Shown here one piece after another: positions 8,871 to 17,541 of a stretch of DNA of 59,799 bases; position 1 is the stretch's first letter, and every line of letters begins with the position of its first letter. The stretch covers positions 1 to 59,799 of the forward strand of contig CANQMS010000013.1 of the NCBI GenBank assembly GCA_947624995.1, given 5' to 3'. The translations under genes and the position numbers were made by a program. Under the pieces are notes generated by a model. That model did not search any database. It was not told where the DNA came from and was given only the letters and a program-made list of their open reading frames with translations. Origin of the DNA: an uncultured Clostridia bacterium (lineage in GTDB: Bacteria; Bacillota; Clostridia; Oscillospirales; CAG-272).

Positions 8871-8910
8871 GAGAATGCCGCGGACCGTTTTTGCGGTCCG
8901 CGGCATTCTC
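8871..8910. terminator. Perfect 17-bp hairpin after the zinc-ribbon gene
   Basis: GAGAATGCCGCGGACCG (8871-8887) and its exact complement (8894-8910) flank a 6-nt loop. It lies 29 bp after the stop of the minus-strand zinc-ribbon gene. It probably terminates or stabilises that transcript, although no clear U-run follows on the minus strand. A second, imperfect hairpin lies at about 8818-8857. Confidence 0.55.
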
Positions 8911-8939
8911 TTTATGCACTGATTGATACGTATTTATAT

Positions 8940-9194
8940 TTACTGTCTCTTTCTCTGTGCATAGCACTCGTTGCAATAGACAGGTCTGTCACCGGAGGGC
9001 TCGAAATTGACTTTGCACGGCTTGCCGCACTCGGCGCAAACCGCATCGTACTTGCCTTTTCTCGCATCCTTGCACGCCTTGCAGTGCTTCGGTTCGTGCA
9101 TGAGACCCTTTTCGGCGTAAAACGCCTGCTCACCCGCGGAGAATGTGAATTCTTTGCCGCAGGTCACACATACAAGTGTCTTGTCTTCGTACAT
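8940..9194 (-). CDS. Small zinc-ribbon protein
   Basis: 84 residues with four CxxC-type knuckles: CVTCGKEF near the N-terminus, CKAC, CAECGKPC and CNEC. This pattern matches the Firmicute 'probable zinc-ribbon' family (zf_ProbableZnRib), whose role is unknown. The ATG at 9194 has GAGGAG six to seven nt upstream. The open frame to 9269 has no ribosome site and is rejected. It stands alone between the SigH-like gene and a strong hairpin. Confidence 0.87.
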   Translation of the reverse strand: MYEDKTLVCVTCGKEFTFSAGEQAFYAEKGLMHEPKHCKACKDARKGKYDAVCAECGKPCKVNFEPSGDRPVYCNECYAQRKRQ

Positions 9195-9322
9195 GAGTTT
9201 CTCCTCGCTTAGAATATGGAATTTTTTGTGCCCGGCGCGGAGTCGCACCGCGGTCTCTGCTTTGTGCATGATGCTTTGCTGTTAAGCTATTCGGGCGTTT
9301 TATATACCGGCGCGGCGCGCCG

Positions 9323-9910
9323 CTATAAGCTTTGGAAAATTTTTGCGAGCTTCGCTTTCATCCTGTACACCGCGTTTTCCGCGGTCTTCGTCGCGATGCC
9401 GAGCATTTTTGAAATCTCCGTCGGCTTCATCCCGTCGGTGTAAAGGTTGAAAACGTCATATTCAAGCGGAGAAAGTGATGATTTGATGCGGAGCTCGAGC
9501 TCCCGCTCCCTCTCTGTCTGGAGAAGCATCTCCGAAGGATCGTCCGAGCCCTCGCCGAGGGCGGCTGCCTCCGTGAGCTCCACCGTCGACGGCTCCGCGT
9601 CCGCGCTGTAACGGCGCAGAAGCGAGATCATGCGGTTTTTCAGACAGATCTTCGCGTACAGCCCGAAGCTGATATCCTCGTCAAGATCATATGAGAGCGC
9701 TGCCTGATAAAGCTTTATCGCCGCCTCCTGACGGAGCTCGTCCTCATCCGTCTCGGCTGAGGGCGGCAGCTTGGACATCGTGCTCCGGACAAGGGAGCCG
9801 ATCAGCGGCGCGTACATCCGCAGCAGCTTGGCGCAGGCGTCATCGTTCCCGAGGCGCACCGCGATCAGCGTCGCTTTAAGCTCTTTGCTGTTTTGAGAAC
9901 AAGAACACAT
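9323..9910 (-). CDS. SigH-like alternative sigma factor (sigma-70 family)
   Basis: 195 residues. Region 2 spans about residues 25-110 (DELRQEAAIKLYQAALSYD, then FGLYAKICLKNRMISLLRR). Region 4 spans about 140-190 (LSPLEYDVFNLYTDGMKPTEISKMLGIATKTAENAVYRMKAKL). Between them is a short acidic linker in place of region 3. This matches the SigH/Spo0H-like group used at the onset of sporulation in Clostridia, so it directs RNA polymerase to stationary-phase promoters by inference. It is shorter than Bacillus SigH. A strong sigma-A-type promoter lies about 90 bp upstream. Confidence 0.82.
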   Translation of the reverse strand: MCSCSQNSKELKATLIAVRLGNDDACAKLLRMYAPLIGSLVRSTMSKLPPSAETDEDELRQEAAIKLYQAALSYDLDEDISFGLYAKICLKNRMISLLRRYSADAEPSTVELTEAAALGEGSDDPSEMLLQTERERELELRIKSSLSPLEYDVFNLYTDGMKPTEISKMLGIATKTAENAVYRMKAKLAKIFQSL

Positions 9911-9996
9911 AGTGAAAGATGAAAATTTCGGCGCCTTCGGGGCGGATGAATGGGCGATAATTAAATCCTGCGGACATTTTTTAGCTTTATGCGATT

Positions 9997-10024
9997 ATTA
10001 TACCACTTTTTCATGATATGTCAA
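9997..10024 (-). promoter_or_regulatory. Strong sigma-A promoter for the SigH-like gene
   Basis: Minus strand: consensus TTGACA (10019-10024), 16-nt spacer ending in TGG, consensus TATAAT (9997-10002). It is extended -10 as well. The leader to the ATG at 9910 is about 80 nt. Confidence 0.72.
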
Positions 10025-10157
10025 CATTATTTTCACAAATTCGGCGATATTTTTTTACTATTTAACAGAACGGGGCTCCGTACAGCGTCCGTTCGCGCCT
10101 TCGGGGCTTTGCGGTATTGAGTCTTAGCGGCGCCGAGCCTTCAAAATATTGCGTTTT

Positions 10158-10206
10158 CGCGAAATCGCGGCATCGCGTATTCGCGGCATCTCGGCATCGC
10201 GGCATC
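10158..10206. repeat. Short GCGGCATC-type tandem repeats after the DUF4364 gene
   Basis: A run of 8-bp units around GCGGCATC, mixed with CTCGGCATC and GCGTATTC, lies immediately downstream of the DUF4364 stop. It is simple-sequence spacer DNA; no gene is seen between 9911 and 10204. Confidence 0.55.
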
Positions 10207-10957
10207 ACAGCAGGAAGCCGAGATCGCCCTGTAACAGCGAGAGCGCGCCGCGGTATATCGCCTCCGGGTGCTCGTGAAAATTTTTCCTGATCGCGTCGGC
10301 GCGGTTCTTCGAGTCGACCTTGACGGTGACGGAGCAGGTCGCACGTCCGTGCTCGAGCACAGAGCACGTGACGCTGTACCCGCCGCCCTCGGAATCCGGG
10401 ACGTCGACACACTCGTACCGCAGCTCCGCGTGCCGCTCCTTAAACGAAATGAGCCGCAGCGCGCTCTTCAGACTCCGATCGCGTATCTCCGCAAAAATGT
10501 CGTCCGACAGGTTCTCGGCGACGTTGATGCCCTTCTGCGTTATGCGGTACAGCTCCTCGCCGCTCTCCCCCGTCAGCTTTTCGACGTGACCGCCGTCGAG
10601 CAGCTCGGCGAAGCATTCGGCGAAATCGAAATAACCGACATAGCCGTCCGCCGTGACGATGTCGTTGACCGTCTCGAATTCGAGCGGCGCGTCTATGTTC
10701 CAGAGCAGGTAGAGCACGAACACCTTGACGTAATTGCTGCCGCGCGCGTCTTTTGCGCTCTTTGAGGCTCTCGCGGCTTCTGCGGATTTTGCGGCTTCTG
10801 CGGCTTCTGCGGCTTTTGCGGATTTTGCGGATTTTGCGGCTTCTGCCTTCTCTGCGGATCCCGCGCCCTCGGCTGTTTCGGCGGCTCCCGCGTCATTTGC
10901 CTTCCCCGCCGCCGTGCCGGAGCCGTCCTCTTTATAATCTTTGACCTCTTTGCTCAT
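10205..10957 (-). CDS. DUF4364 family protein with an Ala/Lys/Ser-rich N-terminal extension
   Basis: 250 residues. Residues 1-85 are low complexity, with many Ala-Lys-Ser and Ala-Glu repeats that look like a disordered or coiled linker. The rest is a DUF4364 domain: an N-terminal winged-helix-like part (FVLYLLWNIDAPLEFETVNDIV, then LYRITQKGINVAENLSDDI) and a beta-rich C-terminal part. DUF4364 proteins of Clostridia are usually about 170-180 residues and start near the winged helix, so the N-terminal extension is unusual. The function is unknown; transcriptional regulation is inferred. I take the ATG at 10957 because AAGGA lies five nt upstream. An ATG at 10972 lacks such a site. Confidence 0.82.
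   Translation of the reverse strand: MSKEVKDYKEDGSGTAAGKANDAGAAETAEGAGSAEKAEAAKSAKSAKAAEAAEAAKSAEAARASKSAKDARGSNYVKVFVLYLLWNIDAPLEFETVNDIVTADGYVGYFDFAECFAELLDGGHVEKLTGESGEELYRITQKGINVAENLSDDIFAEIRDRSLKSALRLISFKERHAELRYECVDVPDSEGGGYSVTCSVLEHGRATCSVTVKVDSKNRADAIRKNFHEHPEAIYRGALSLLQGDLGFLL
10767..10856 (-). repeat. 9-nt minisatellite encoding the Ala-rich linker of the DUF4364 protein
   Basis: Nine-base units alternate between GCGGCTTCT and GCGGATTTT (plus-strand reading) about ten times. On the coding strand they give Ala-Ala/Lys-Ser/Asn-type triplets. Length changes in steps of three codons would keep the frame. Confidence 0.75.
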
Positions 10958-11093
10958 TATGTCCTTTTCCATGTACGGCGAAGGGGTGAGTGGACGCGTG
11001 TCCCCTCACCCCCTTGATCTCTTCTTTTCGCTATTTCGCTGTTCCGGCGGTCCGGTCATATCCGTCCCGGTCGCCGATGACGCGTCACCCGGA

Positions 11094-12881
11094 TCAATAT
11101 CCGAGAGCCTTCTTCCATTCGTAGTAGTTCTTCATCTCCACGCGGTTGAAGTTCGTGTTGCTGTAGTAGTCGGTGAAGAAGCCGCTGACAACCGTGTTGT
11201 CCGTGACATACGCGCTCTGGTTGAAGACGATCGGCATGATCGGCATATCGTCCATCAGAAGCTCTTCCGCAGCGTGGAGCTTTTCGGACCTCTTCGCGGC
11301 ATCCGTTGTCTCGAACGCCTCTTCGATGAGCTTGTCGTAAGCCTCGCTGTGATAGCCGGTGATGTGACCGTACGCCGGGTAGTCGTTTTCGACGTCGTTC
11401 ATGTTTGCGCCGTTGCCGGAGAATTCAAGCGCGAACGGAGCGAGCGCGGAGAACGCTTCCTCGGAGAGCATCTGATAGTCGAGCGCGAGGACATCCCATG
11501 TGTTCTCGGTGTTCTGCGCCTTCTCTACCGTGTAGAGGGCGGCATATCCGTCGTCGGAGATCGCTTCGTCGATCTCGTTTTCCTTCGCCTCATACGGGAT
11601 GACGGTCACGGTGAAGCCGAGCTGATCCCATACCTCGCTGACATAGTTCGCAACAGCCTCGCTGACCTCGTCGCCCGCCTTGATCGCAATCCTGAGCGTG
11701 CCGCCGGAAACGCCCGCCTCGGAGAGCAGGAACTTCGCCTTGTCGAGGTTCGGCTTCGTATCTATCACGTTGCCGCCGTTTTCTCTGAACGAGGTACCGA
11801 CCTTGCCGTCCGTGACCTTGTACGGGATAAAGCCGTTCGCGGGCTTCGCGTAGACGACGATGTCGGACGCGACGTGATCACGGTCGATCGCGAGAGAGAG
11901 CGCCTGTCTCACCCTCGCGTCGGAGAGCAGCTTCGTGTTCGTGTTGAAGTAGTACGTGAGCGTCGACATTTCGTCTTCTATCGTCGCGTAGTCGCGGTAC
12001 TGCGCGCGCATGTCGAGCGGTATCTCGTTCGTATAGAACGTTCTGTTCGCGGCGACGTCCGTTGTGAGGTTCGTCAGGAACGAAGCCACGCTCTTTGAGT
12101 AATCCGTTTCGAGCCTGTACGGGATGACGTACTTGTCGAAGTATTTGTCCTTTTCCTTGTCGAGGAAGTAGTTGTTCGAGCGCTCAAGACGCATCATGCC
12201 GTTGAGCGTGACGAGCTTCAGCGTGAAGGGTCCGCTCGTTACGATCGTGCCGGACTTCTTCGCCCAGTCGGCGCTCTTGCCGACGACTGCCTCGCGCAGC
12301 GGGACGAGAGCGGGACTCGACAGATTGCGCAGGAACTGCGTATAATCTATCGGGCGCTCGAACTCGATCTCGACGACGTAGGTCTCCGGAGCCGTTGCAC
12401 CGAAGTCGTCGACCGACTTGAATCCGAGCTTGACGTCGCGCGCGTTCTTTATGTCATAGAGCAGGCACGCAGCCTCGCTCTGATATGTAGCCTTTATGAT
12501 GCGCTTCCACGCATATACAACGTCGCTCGCGGTAATGTCGACGCCGTCGCTCCACTTGGAGTGCTTGAGCGTTATCTTCATTTTGTATTCCTTGAGCGCC
12601 TCGTTCTCGATAATCTCATATTTGTCTATGAGCGTCATCTGGAGCTTGCCCTTCGCGTCGATATCGGTGAGCCCGACAAAGAGCAGGTCGAGGATCTTCG
12701 CGTTCGCGTCGTTCAGATACGGCGCCTGCGGATCGAAGTTGTACATCTGCGTTCCGAGATACATGGGGATCACGGCGCCTTTGTCATACTCGCCGTCTTC
12801 ACCCTTCACGAGCGTTGTGCATCCGGAGAGCGCCGACACAAGCATGACGGCACACAGAATAATTGCCAATGCGCGTTTCAT
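11094..12881 (-). CDS. Peptide ABC transporter substrate-binding lipoprotein (OppA/DppA family)
   Basis: A 595-residue family-5 extracellular solute-binding protein. It has a lipoprotein signal peptide with lipobox LSGC (Cys near residue 21). The mature protein follows the OppA plan: an early NFDPQAPYLNDANAKILDLLF stretch, then LKHSKWSDGVDITASDVVYAWKR, then DARVRQALSLAIDRDHV in the second lobe. It should capture oligopeptides outside the membrane for an Opp-type importer. No permease or ATPase gene is adjacent, so it is an orphan that must use transporter parts encoded elsewhere or act as a sensor. The ATG at 12881 follows AGGAGG. A good promoter lies about 100 bp upstream. Confidence 0.92.
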   Translation of the reverse strand: MKRALAIILCAVMLVSALSGCTTLVKGEDGEYDKGAVIPMYLGTQMYNFDPQAPYLNDANAKILDLLFVGLTDIDAKGKLQMTLIDKYEIIENEALKEYKMKITLKHSKWSDGVDITASDVVYAWKRIIKATYQSEAACLLYDIKNARDVKLGFKSVDDFGATAPETYVVEIEFERPIDYTQFLRNLSSPALVPLREAVVGKSADWAKKSGTIVTSGPFTLKLVTLNGMMRLERSNNYFLDKEKDKYFDKYVIPYRLETDYSKSVASFLTNLTTDVAANRTFYTNEIPLDMRAQYRDYATIEDEMSTLTYYFNTNTKLLSDARVRQALSLAIDRDHVASDIVVYAKPANGFIPYKVTDGKVGTSFRENGGNVIDTKPNLDKAKFLLSEAGVSGGTLRIAIKAGDEVSEAVANYVSEVWDQLGFTVTVIPYEAKENEIDEAISDDGYAALYTVEKAQNTENTWDVLALDYQMLSEEAFSALAPFALEFSGNGANMNDVENDYPAYGHITGYHSEAYDKLIEEAFETTDAAKRSEKLHAAEELLMDDMPIMPIVFNQSAYVTDNTVVSGFFTDYYSNTNFNRVEMKNYYEWKKALGY

Positions 12882-12960
12882 AATACGGTTTATCCTCCTT
12901 TTATGCTTCCGGCATAAATTTATGGTAAGAAGAGCGTGATATCATAACGCCGCGCGGGCG

Positions 12961-12976
12961 TTGAGATCGACCTCAA
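12961..12976. promoter_or_regulatory. TTGAG-N6-CTCAA inverted repeat at the start of the OppA-like transcript
   Basis: A perfect 5-bp inverted repeat with a 6-nt centre. It lies four bases downstream of the predicted -10 element, so it covers the likely transcription start. It may be an operator or a 5' hairpin; no regulator can be named. Confidence 0.35.
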
Positions 12977-12979
12977 CAT

Positions 12980-13008
12980 ATTATATCATTAAAATCGGAT
13001 CAAATCAA
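12980..13008 (-). promoter_or_regulatory. Sigma-A promoter for the OppA-like gene
   Basis: Minus strand: TTGATT (13003-13008), exactly 17 nt, TATAAT (12980-12985). The rest of the 325-bp gap (12882-13206) before gpr is AT-rich and shows no gene. Confidence 0.7.
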
Positions 13009-13206
13009 TAAAATCTTTACATAAGGTTGCAAGTTTCAGTTATCTGCACAATTATCTTGTGTTTTTTTGTGCAAAATACACAAAGATTTTTTCGCCGTTT
13101 TTCGGTTTCAAGTCTTCTTTGCACTCCCTGTCACATCGGTTATGTATATTATATCACCTTTTCGGGCAAAAAGTATAGTAAAAAATAAAAAGGAGAAAAA
13201 ATTTCA

Positions 13207-14112
13207 ATGAAGAACTGTTCCGCGGGCTCATACAGGCGCAGCGACCTCGCCGTCGAGGCGGAGATCGAGGGCGGCGAGGCGCGCGGCGTCAGCATCGGCA
13301 CATACGAGCGCGATTCGATCCCGGTCACGGTCATGTCCGTCTCAAAAGGCGACGGCGAGCACGCCTCCGGGATGGCGGCAGGGACTTACGTGACGGTCAC
13401 GGCGAGGCGCCCGTGGACGTGGGACGACGAGCGCCGCGACGCGCTCGTGACGCTGCTCTCCGATCTCATCTCGGACGCGGTCCTCTCCGCCTCCGGGACG
13501 CGCCCGTGCCCGGACTTCTCCGTCCTCGTTTGCGGGCTCGGGAACCGCGCGATGACGGCGGACGCCGTCGGACCGAAGGTCGCCGACAGGGTCACCGTGA
13601 CCTCTTCCCTTGCCGCCGAGCGCCCCGACATCTACTCCGCTCTCGGGTGCTGCCGCGTTTCGGCGATCGCCCCGGGCGTCGCCGCCGCGACCGGCATCGA
13701 GGCTGCCGACGCTGTGCGCGGGATCGCGGAGATGATAAAGCCCTCCGCCGTCATCCTCGTCGACGCGCTCGCCGCGCGCTCATGCTCGCGCCTCGCCTCG
13801 ACCGTACAGATCGCCGACACGGGCATCAGCCCCGGCTCCGGCATCGGGAACAGGCGGCGCGAGCTGACGGAGGCGACGGTGGGCGTCCCCGTCGTCTCCG
13901 TCGGCGTACCGACGATCGTCGATTCTTCTACGCTTGTCTATGACGCGCTCGAGGCGGGCGGCGTAACGCTCGGTCCCGACGAGAGCGATCTGCGCCGCGT
14001 TCTCGACGAGGGGCAGAGCTTTTTCGTCGCCCCGAAGGAGAGCGACGTCGTGACGGAAGAGATGGCGCGCCTCATCGGGGACGCGCTCGACAGGCTGTTC
14101 CGCACCGAGTAG
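13207..14112 (+). CDS. gpr: Germination protease GPR
   Basis: 301 residues of the spore protease that degrades small acid-soluble proteins on germination. The propeptide region RRSDLAVEAEI, the central VLVCGLGNRAMTADAVGPKV, and SAIAPGVAAATGIE and DALAAR all match GPR (peptidase A25). The final portion, VGVPTIVDSSTLVYDAL, is also family-typical. AAAGGAG lies 12 nt before the ATG. In Bacillus this gene is transcribed in the forespore by SigF/SigG. I could not assign such a promoter with confidence here. spoIIP follows 68 bp downstream, the classical arrangement. Confidence 0.96.
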   Translation: MKNCSAGSYRRSDLAVEAEIEGGEARGVSIGTYERDSIPVTVMSVSKGDGEHASGMAAGTYVTVTARRPWTWDDERRDALVTLLSDLISDAVLSASGTRPCPDFSVLVCGLGNRAMTADAVGPKVADRVTVTSSLAAERPDIYSALGCCRVSAIAPGVAAATGIEAADAVRGIAEMIKPSAVILVDALAARSCSRLASTVQIADTGISPGSGIGNRRRELTEATVGVPVVSVGVPTIVDSSTLVYDALEAGGVTLGPDESDLRRVLDEGQSFFVAPKESDVVTEEMARLIGDALDRLFRTE

Positions 14113-14180
14113 CATATTCCGCGCTTCCGGACCGTATATTTGAACTGAAGGACAAGTCAAAGAAAGAAGGAAGCAAAGAT

Positions 14181-15875
14181 ATGACAAACGGCACGGTCGC
14201 CGGAATACGGTACGGGAAAGAGCCCGATGCGCGCGCGCAAAAACGGCAGCAAAAAGGCGCGGGCAAGCCCGCGGCGGCAGACGAATATATCGCGGGAGAC
14301 GCATATGGGGGCGAATATGTTTGGGGCGGCGCGGATGCGGGCGGAGATCTCGGTGCGGATGCGGATCTGCCCCTCACCGAAGATATAATTTCAAGCGACC
14401 CCGAAACCGAGTCGCTTGCCGGCTCGGTTTCGGGGTCGCCTCAGAGCGGGGCGTTTACCGACTCGACTTCAGGGTCGCCTCAGAGCTGGTCGCTTAACGG
14501 CTCGACTTCAGGGTCGCCTCAGAGCGGGGCGTTTACCGGCTCGACTTCAGGGTCGCCTCAGAGCGGGCCGTTTACCGACCCTGAAATCGTGTCGCTCCCC
14601 GGACAGCTCCCGGTCGGACAGAACGTGGTCGGCGGGATCCCGTTCCCGCCGGCGGAGGGGGAGGCGGTTGAACCGGCGGTCCCGGATGCAGCCGGGACTC
14701 CGGACGCAGCGGAGACTCCGGACGCAGCGGAGGCGGCGGATCGTTTGCGTGCGGACAAGCGTGCAGCCGGGAAGAGGATCGCGACGCGCGTGCTCTCGCT
14801 GTTCTGCGCCGCCGTCTTCGCGCTCTCGATGTACGCCGAGGTCTCCGCGTACTTCACCGGGATCACTGTCGAGGCGATCGCGGGCTTCACTGCCGACGTC
14901 GCTTTCGGCGGAAGTTATGCGAATGCCAAAGATTTTTCCTCGCACGGAAAAGATGTTACACAATTGCCTGAAACGCCCTCTTCCGGCGGCGAGGGCATCA
15001 TCCCCGGTGTCACGCCGGCGGTGCCGGGGGACACGGCGCAGCAGATCGGAAGCGGGAACGGCGGGAACGGCGGGAACGGAGACGGCGGCGAGCGGTACCC
15101 GATCGTGATCCGGGACTTTTCCGCAAATGCCGAACGCGGGCTCGCCTGCGTCAACGAGACCGACTACGACCTCGACCTCCCCGCGTTTGCGGACGCGGAA
15201 TTTTCGCTCCCGCCGCTCTCGGAGCTCGACGCGGACGGTCCCGTCGTCCTCATCGTACATACGCACGGGACAGAGAGCTACGCCGAGGGCGACGCGCTCG
15301 ACTACGGCGCGGACTCCGGCACGCGCACGGAGGACACGGCGAAGAACGTCGTCGCCGTCGGCGACGTCATGGCATCCCGCCTCGAGAGCGCCGGGATCCG
15401 CACGCTGCACTGCCGCGAGATGTTCGACCGCGAATCATACTCGGACGCGTACACGAACTCGTCCGCCGCCGTCCGCGAGTTCCTCGCGATATATCCGAGC
15501 ATAAAATACGTCTTCGACGTCCACCGCGACTCGCTGATCGGCTCCGACAACACGAAGTACCGCCCGCTCGCCGATGTCGACGGCGTGTCCGCGGCGCAGG
15601 TCATGTGCGTCGTCGGGACGGACGCCGGCGGCTCCGGGCACACGGGCTGGCGCGACAACATGACGTTTGCCGCGCACCTTCAGTCCCGGCTGTGGACGCG
15701 CTCGCACACGCTGCCCCGCGTCATCTCCGTCCGCTCCGCGTCGTTTTATCAGCAGTATTCGCCCGGCTCGCTCCTGATCGAGATCGGCTCCTGCGGCAAC
15801 ACGCTCGCCGAGGCGAAGGCAGCCGCCGTGATCGTCGCCGACGAGTTAGCCGCGATAATCAAGGCGGGCGAATGA
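14181..15875 (+). CDS. spoIIP: Stage II sporulation protein P with repeat-rich N-terminus
   Basis: 564 residues. The SpoIIP amidase/endopeptidase domain (about 350-564) has the metal and catalytic region VLIVHTHGTESY, the later DVHRDS near residue 446, and the C-terminal IEIGSCGNT. SpoIIP degrades septal peptidoglycan with SpoIID during engulfment. One membrane helix lies near residues 203-225. Residues 1-200 are cytoplasmic, Gly/Ala-rich and low complexity. They include four 13-residue repeats (81-132), an addition not found in Bacillus SpoIIP, which is about 400 residues long. It follows gpr as expected and ends before a strong terminator. Confidence 0.95.
   Translation: MTNGTVAGIRYGKEPDARAQKRQQKGAGKPAAADEYIAGDAYGGEYVWGGADAGGDLGADADLPLTEDIISSDPETESLAGSVSGSPQSGAFTDSTSGSPQSWSLNGSTSGSPQSGAFTGSTSGSPQSGPFTDPEIVSLPGQLPVGQNVVGGIPFPPAEGEAVEPAVPDAAGTPDAAETPDAAEAADRLRADKRAAGKRIATRVLSLFCAAVFALSMYAEVSAYFTGITVEAIAGFTADVAFGGSYANAKDFSSHGKDVTQLPETPSSGGEGIIPGVTPAVPGDTAQQIGSGNGGNGGNGDGGERYPIVIRDFSANAERGLACVNETDYDLDLPAFADAEFSLPPLSELDADGPVVLIVHTHGTESYAEGDALDYGADSGTRTEDTAKNVVAVGDVMASRLESAGIRTLHCREMFDRESYSDAYTNSSAAVREFLAIYPSIKYVFDVHRDSLIGSDNTKYRPLADVDGVSAAQVMCVVGTDAGGSGHTGWRDNMTFAAHLQSRLWTRSHTLPRVISVRSASFYQQYSPGSLLIEIGSCGNTLAEAKAAAVIVADELAAIIKAGE
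14421..14576 (+). repeat. Four 39-bp tandem repeats inside spoIIP
   Basis: Exactly four 39-nt units encode the 13-residue pattern G-S-T-S-G-S-P-Q-S-G-A-F-T. Copies one, three and four are nearly identical. Copy two has the variant ending WSLN. The period is a multiple of three, so copy-number change leaves the frame intact. Confidence 0.93.
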
Positions 15876-15969
15876 TCGCGAGAGCCGCCGCGCGGTGTGA
15901 GCGGCGGTGAGCCGCCACTCACACTTCAATGCGTCGAAAGCATCGTTTCGCGGGCGGCGAAAAAAGGAC

Positions 15970-15992
15970 CCCGGCGACCGTCGGTCGCCGGG
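15970..15992. terminator. Bidirectional terminator between spoIIP and rplQ
   Basis: CCCGGCGACC (15970-15979) pairs with GGTCGCCGGG (15983-15992) around a 3-nt loop. On the plus strand it is followed by TTGTTTTCCTT. On the minus strand it is followed, after GGTCC, by six Ts. It therefore serves both convergent transcripts. Confidence 0.85.
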
Positions 15993-16030
15993 TTGTTTTC
16001 CTTATTTTACATTCGCGTTTGCGTCTGCCG

Positions 16031-16375
16031 TCAGTCGACGAGCTTGATGAGCGCCATTTCGGCGGCGTCTCCGCGTCTCGGTCCAAGCTTATAGATCTGC
16101 GTATATCCGCCGTTCCTGTTCTCGTACTTGGGCGAGATCTCGGAGAAGAGCTTCGATACGACATCCTCCTTGGTTATATATGCGAGCGCGGCTCTGCGGT
16201 TGGCGAGCGTGTTCGTCTTTCCGAGCGTTATCATCTTGTCGGCGAGCGAGCGAACTTCCTTCGCGCGCGTCAGCGTCGTTTCTATTGATCCGTTTTCGAG
16301 AAGATACGTCACCATGCCGCGCAGCATCGCGGTCCTGTGTTCGGTCGGTCTGCCAAGCTTTCTTGTTCCGGGCAT
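16031..16375 (-). CDS. rplQ: 50S ribosomal protein L17
   Basis: 114 residues, full length. The opening [27 protein letters not shown]-like block and the later [25 protein letters not shown] are diagnostic. L17 contacts 23S rRNA near the exit-tunnel side. It is the last gene of the ribosomal cluster and follows rpoA, as in most bacteria. AGGAGG precedes the ATG by ten nt. Confidence 0.98.
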   Translation of the reverse strand: MPGTRKLGRPTEHRTAMLRGMVTYLLENGSIETTLTRAKEVRSLADKMITLGKTNTLANRRAALAYITKEDVVSKLFSEISPKYENRNGGYTQIYKLGPRRGDAAEMALIKLVD

Positions 16376-16429
16376 TTCCGTTTTACCTCCTTCGGTTAGT
16401 TTAAGGTCAAATCTGCCGCAAAAAGAGGG

Positions 16430-17404
16430 TCACTCTTCTTCTTTCTTGAGATCGAGCCCAAGAGAGTGCAGCTTCTGTTCTACTTCTTCAAGCGATTTCT
16501 TGCCGAGATTGCGGACCTTTATCATTTCGTCCTCGGTCTTGTTGATAAGATCCTCGACGGTGTCTATCCCCGCGCGCTTCAGACAGTTGAAGCTGCGCAC
16601 GGACAGGTCAAGCTCCTCAATGGTCATCTCAAGAACTTTTTCTTTCATGGTCTCTTCGCGTTCGACCATGATCTCCGCCTTCTTCGCCTCGTCCGAAAGG
16701 TTGACGAAGAGGTTGAGATGCTCGTTGAGTATCTTGGCTCCGAGAGAAACCGCTTCCTTTGCCGATATCGTTCCGTTTGTCTCTATCTCGAGCGTCAGTC
16801 TGTCGTAGTCCGTGATGTTGCCGACGCGCGTGTCGTCGACAGTGTAGTTCACGTTGTAGACGGGCGTGTAGATCGAGTCCGTGTAGATGATCCCGATCGG
16901 TGCGGACACGCCGGACGCGAGACCCGCCGTATGATTCGCCTTGTTCTTCTCCTGCGAAACGTATCCGCGCCCGTAGTCGAACGTGATGTCCATGCAGAAG
17001 CGCGCGTTCTCGCAGACTGTCGCAATGTGAAGATCGGGGTTGAGGATCTCGATGTCGACGTCTTCCTTTATGTCGCCTGCCGTGACGTCGCACGGACCCG
17101 TGACATCTATCGTGACCGTCTTCGGGCTCTGCGAATGGAGCTTCGCGACGATGCCCTTGACGTTGAGAACGATCTCCGTGACGTCCTCACGGACGCCGCT
17201 TATCGTCGAGATCTCGTGCAGTACGCCGTCGATCTTGATCGAAGAAACTGCGTACCCGGGAAGGCTCGACAAAAGAACGCGGCGAAGCGAATTTCCGAGC
17301 GTCACACCGTAGCCTCGCTCGAGCGGTTCAACGATGAAGCGGCCCTTTGTGCCGTCCTCGCTGATGAGTTCGGTCATTATATTCGGCTTTTCTATTTCGA
17401 TCAT
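16430..17404 (-). CDS. rpoA: DNA-directed RNA polymerase alpha subunit
   Basis: 324 residues. The N-terminal dimerisation domain contains [26 protein letters not shown], the family signature. The C-terminal domain (about 250-315) carries [22 protein letters not shown], which contacts UP elements and activators. I take the ATG at 17404 because GGAGGGA lies six bases upstream. The open frame to 17425 would place that ribosome site inside the gene. It sits between rpsD and rplQ in the alpha operon. Confidence 0.98.
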   Translation of the reverse strand: MIEIEKPNIMTELISEDGTKGRFIVEPLERGYGVTLGNSLRRVLLSSLPGYAVSSIKIDGVLHEISTISGVREDVTEIVLNVKGIVAKLHSQSPKTVTIDVTGPCDVTAGDIKEDVDIEILNPDLHIATVCENARFCMDITFDYGRGYVSQEKNKANHTAGLASGVSAPIGIIYTDSIYTPVYNVNYTVDDTRVGNITDYDRLTLEIETNGTISAKEAVSLGAKILNEHLNLFVNLSDEAKKAEIMVEREETMKEKVLEMTIEELDLSVRSFNCLKRAGIDTVEDLINKTEDEMIKVRNLGKKSLEEVEQKLHSLGLDLKKEEE

Positions 17405-17541
17405 TCCAAATCCCTCCATGTTCAATTTTATGCTAATCTTTCGGCATTGTCCGGACCGTGCCGGACGGGATTATACATCAAATTGATATATACCGCGCCG
17501 AACGGGAACCGCACCGGCGGCGGTAATATCGGAGCCTTTGA

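Noticed and set aside
13119-13150. A sigma-A promoter ahead of gpr (TTGCAC ... TATATT)
   Set aside because: The spacing is 20 nt, too long, and gpr is expected to use a forespore sigma factor. I could not find a convincing match for that either.
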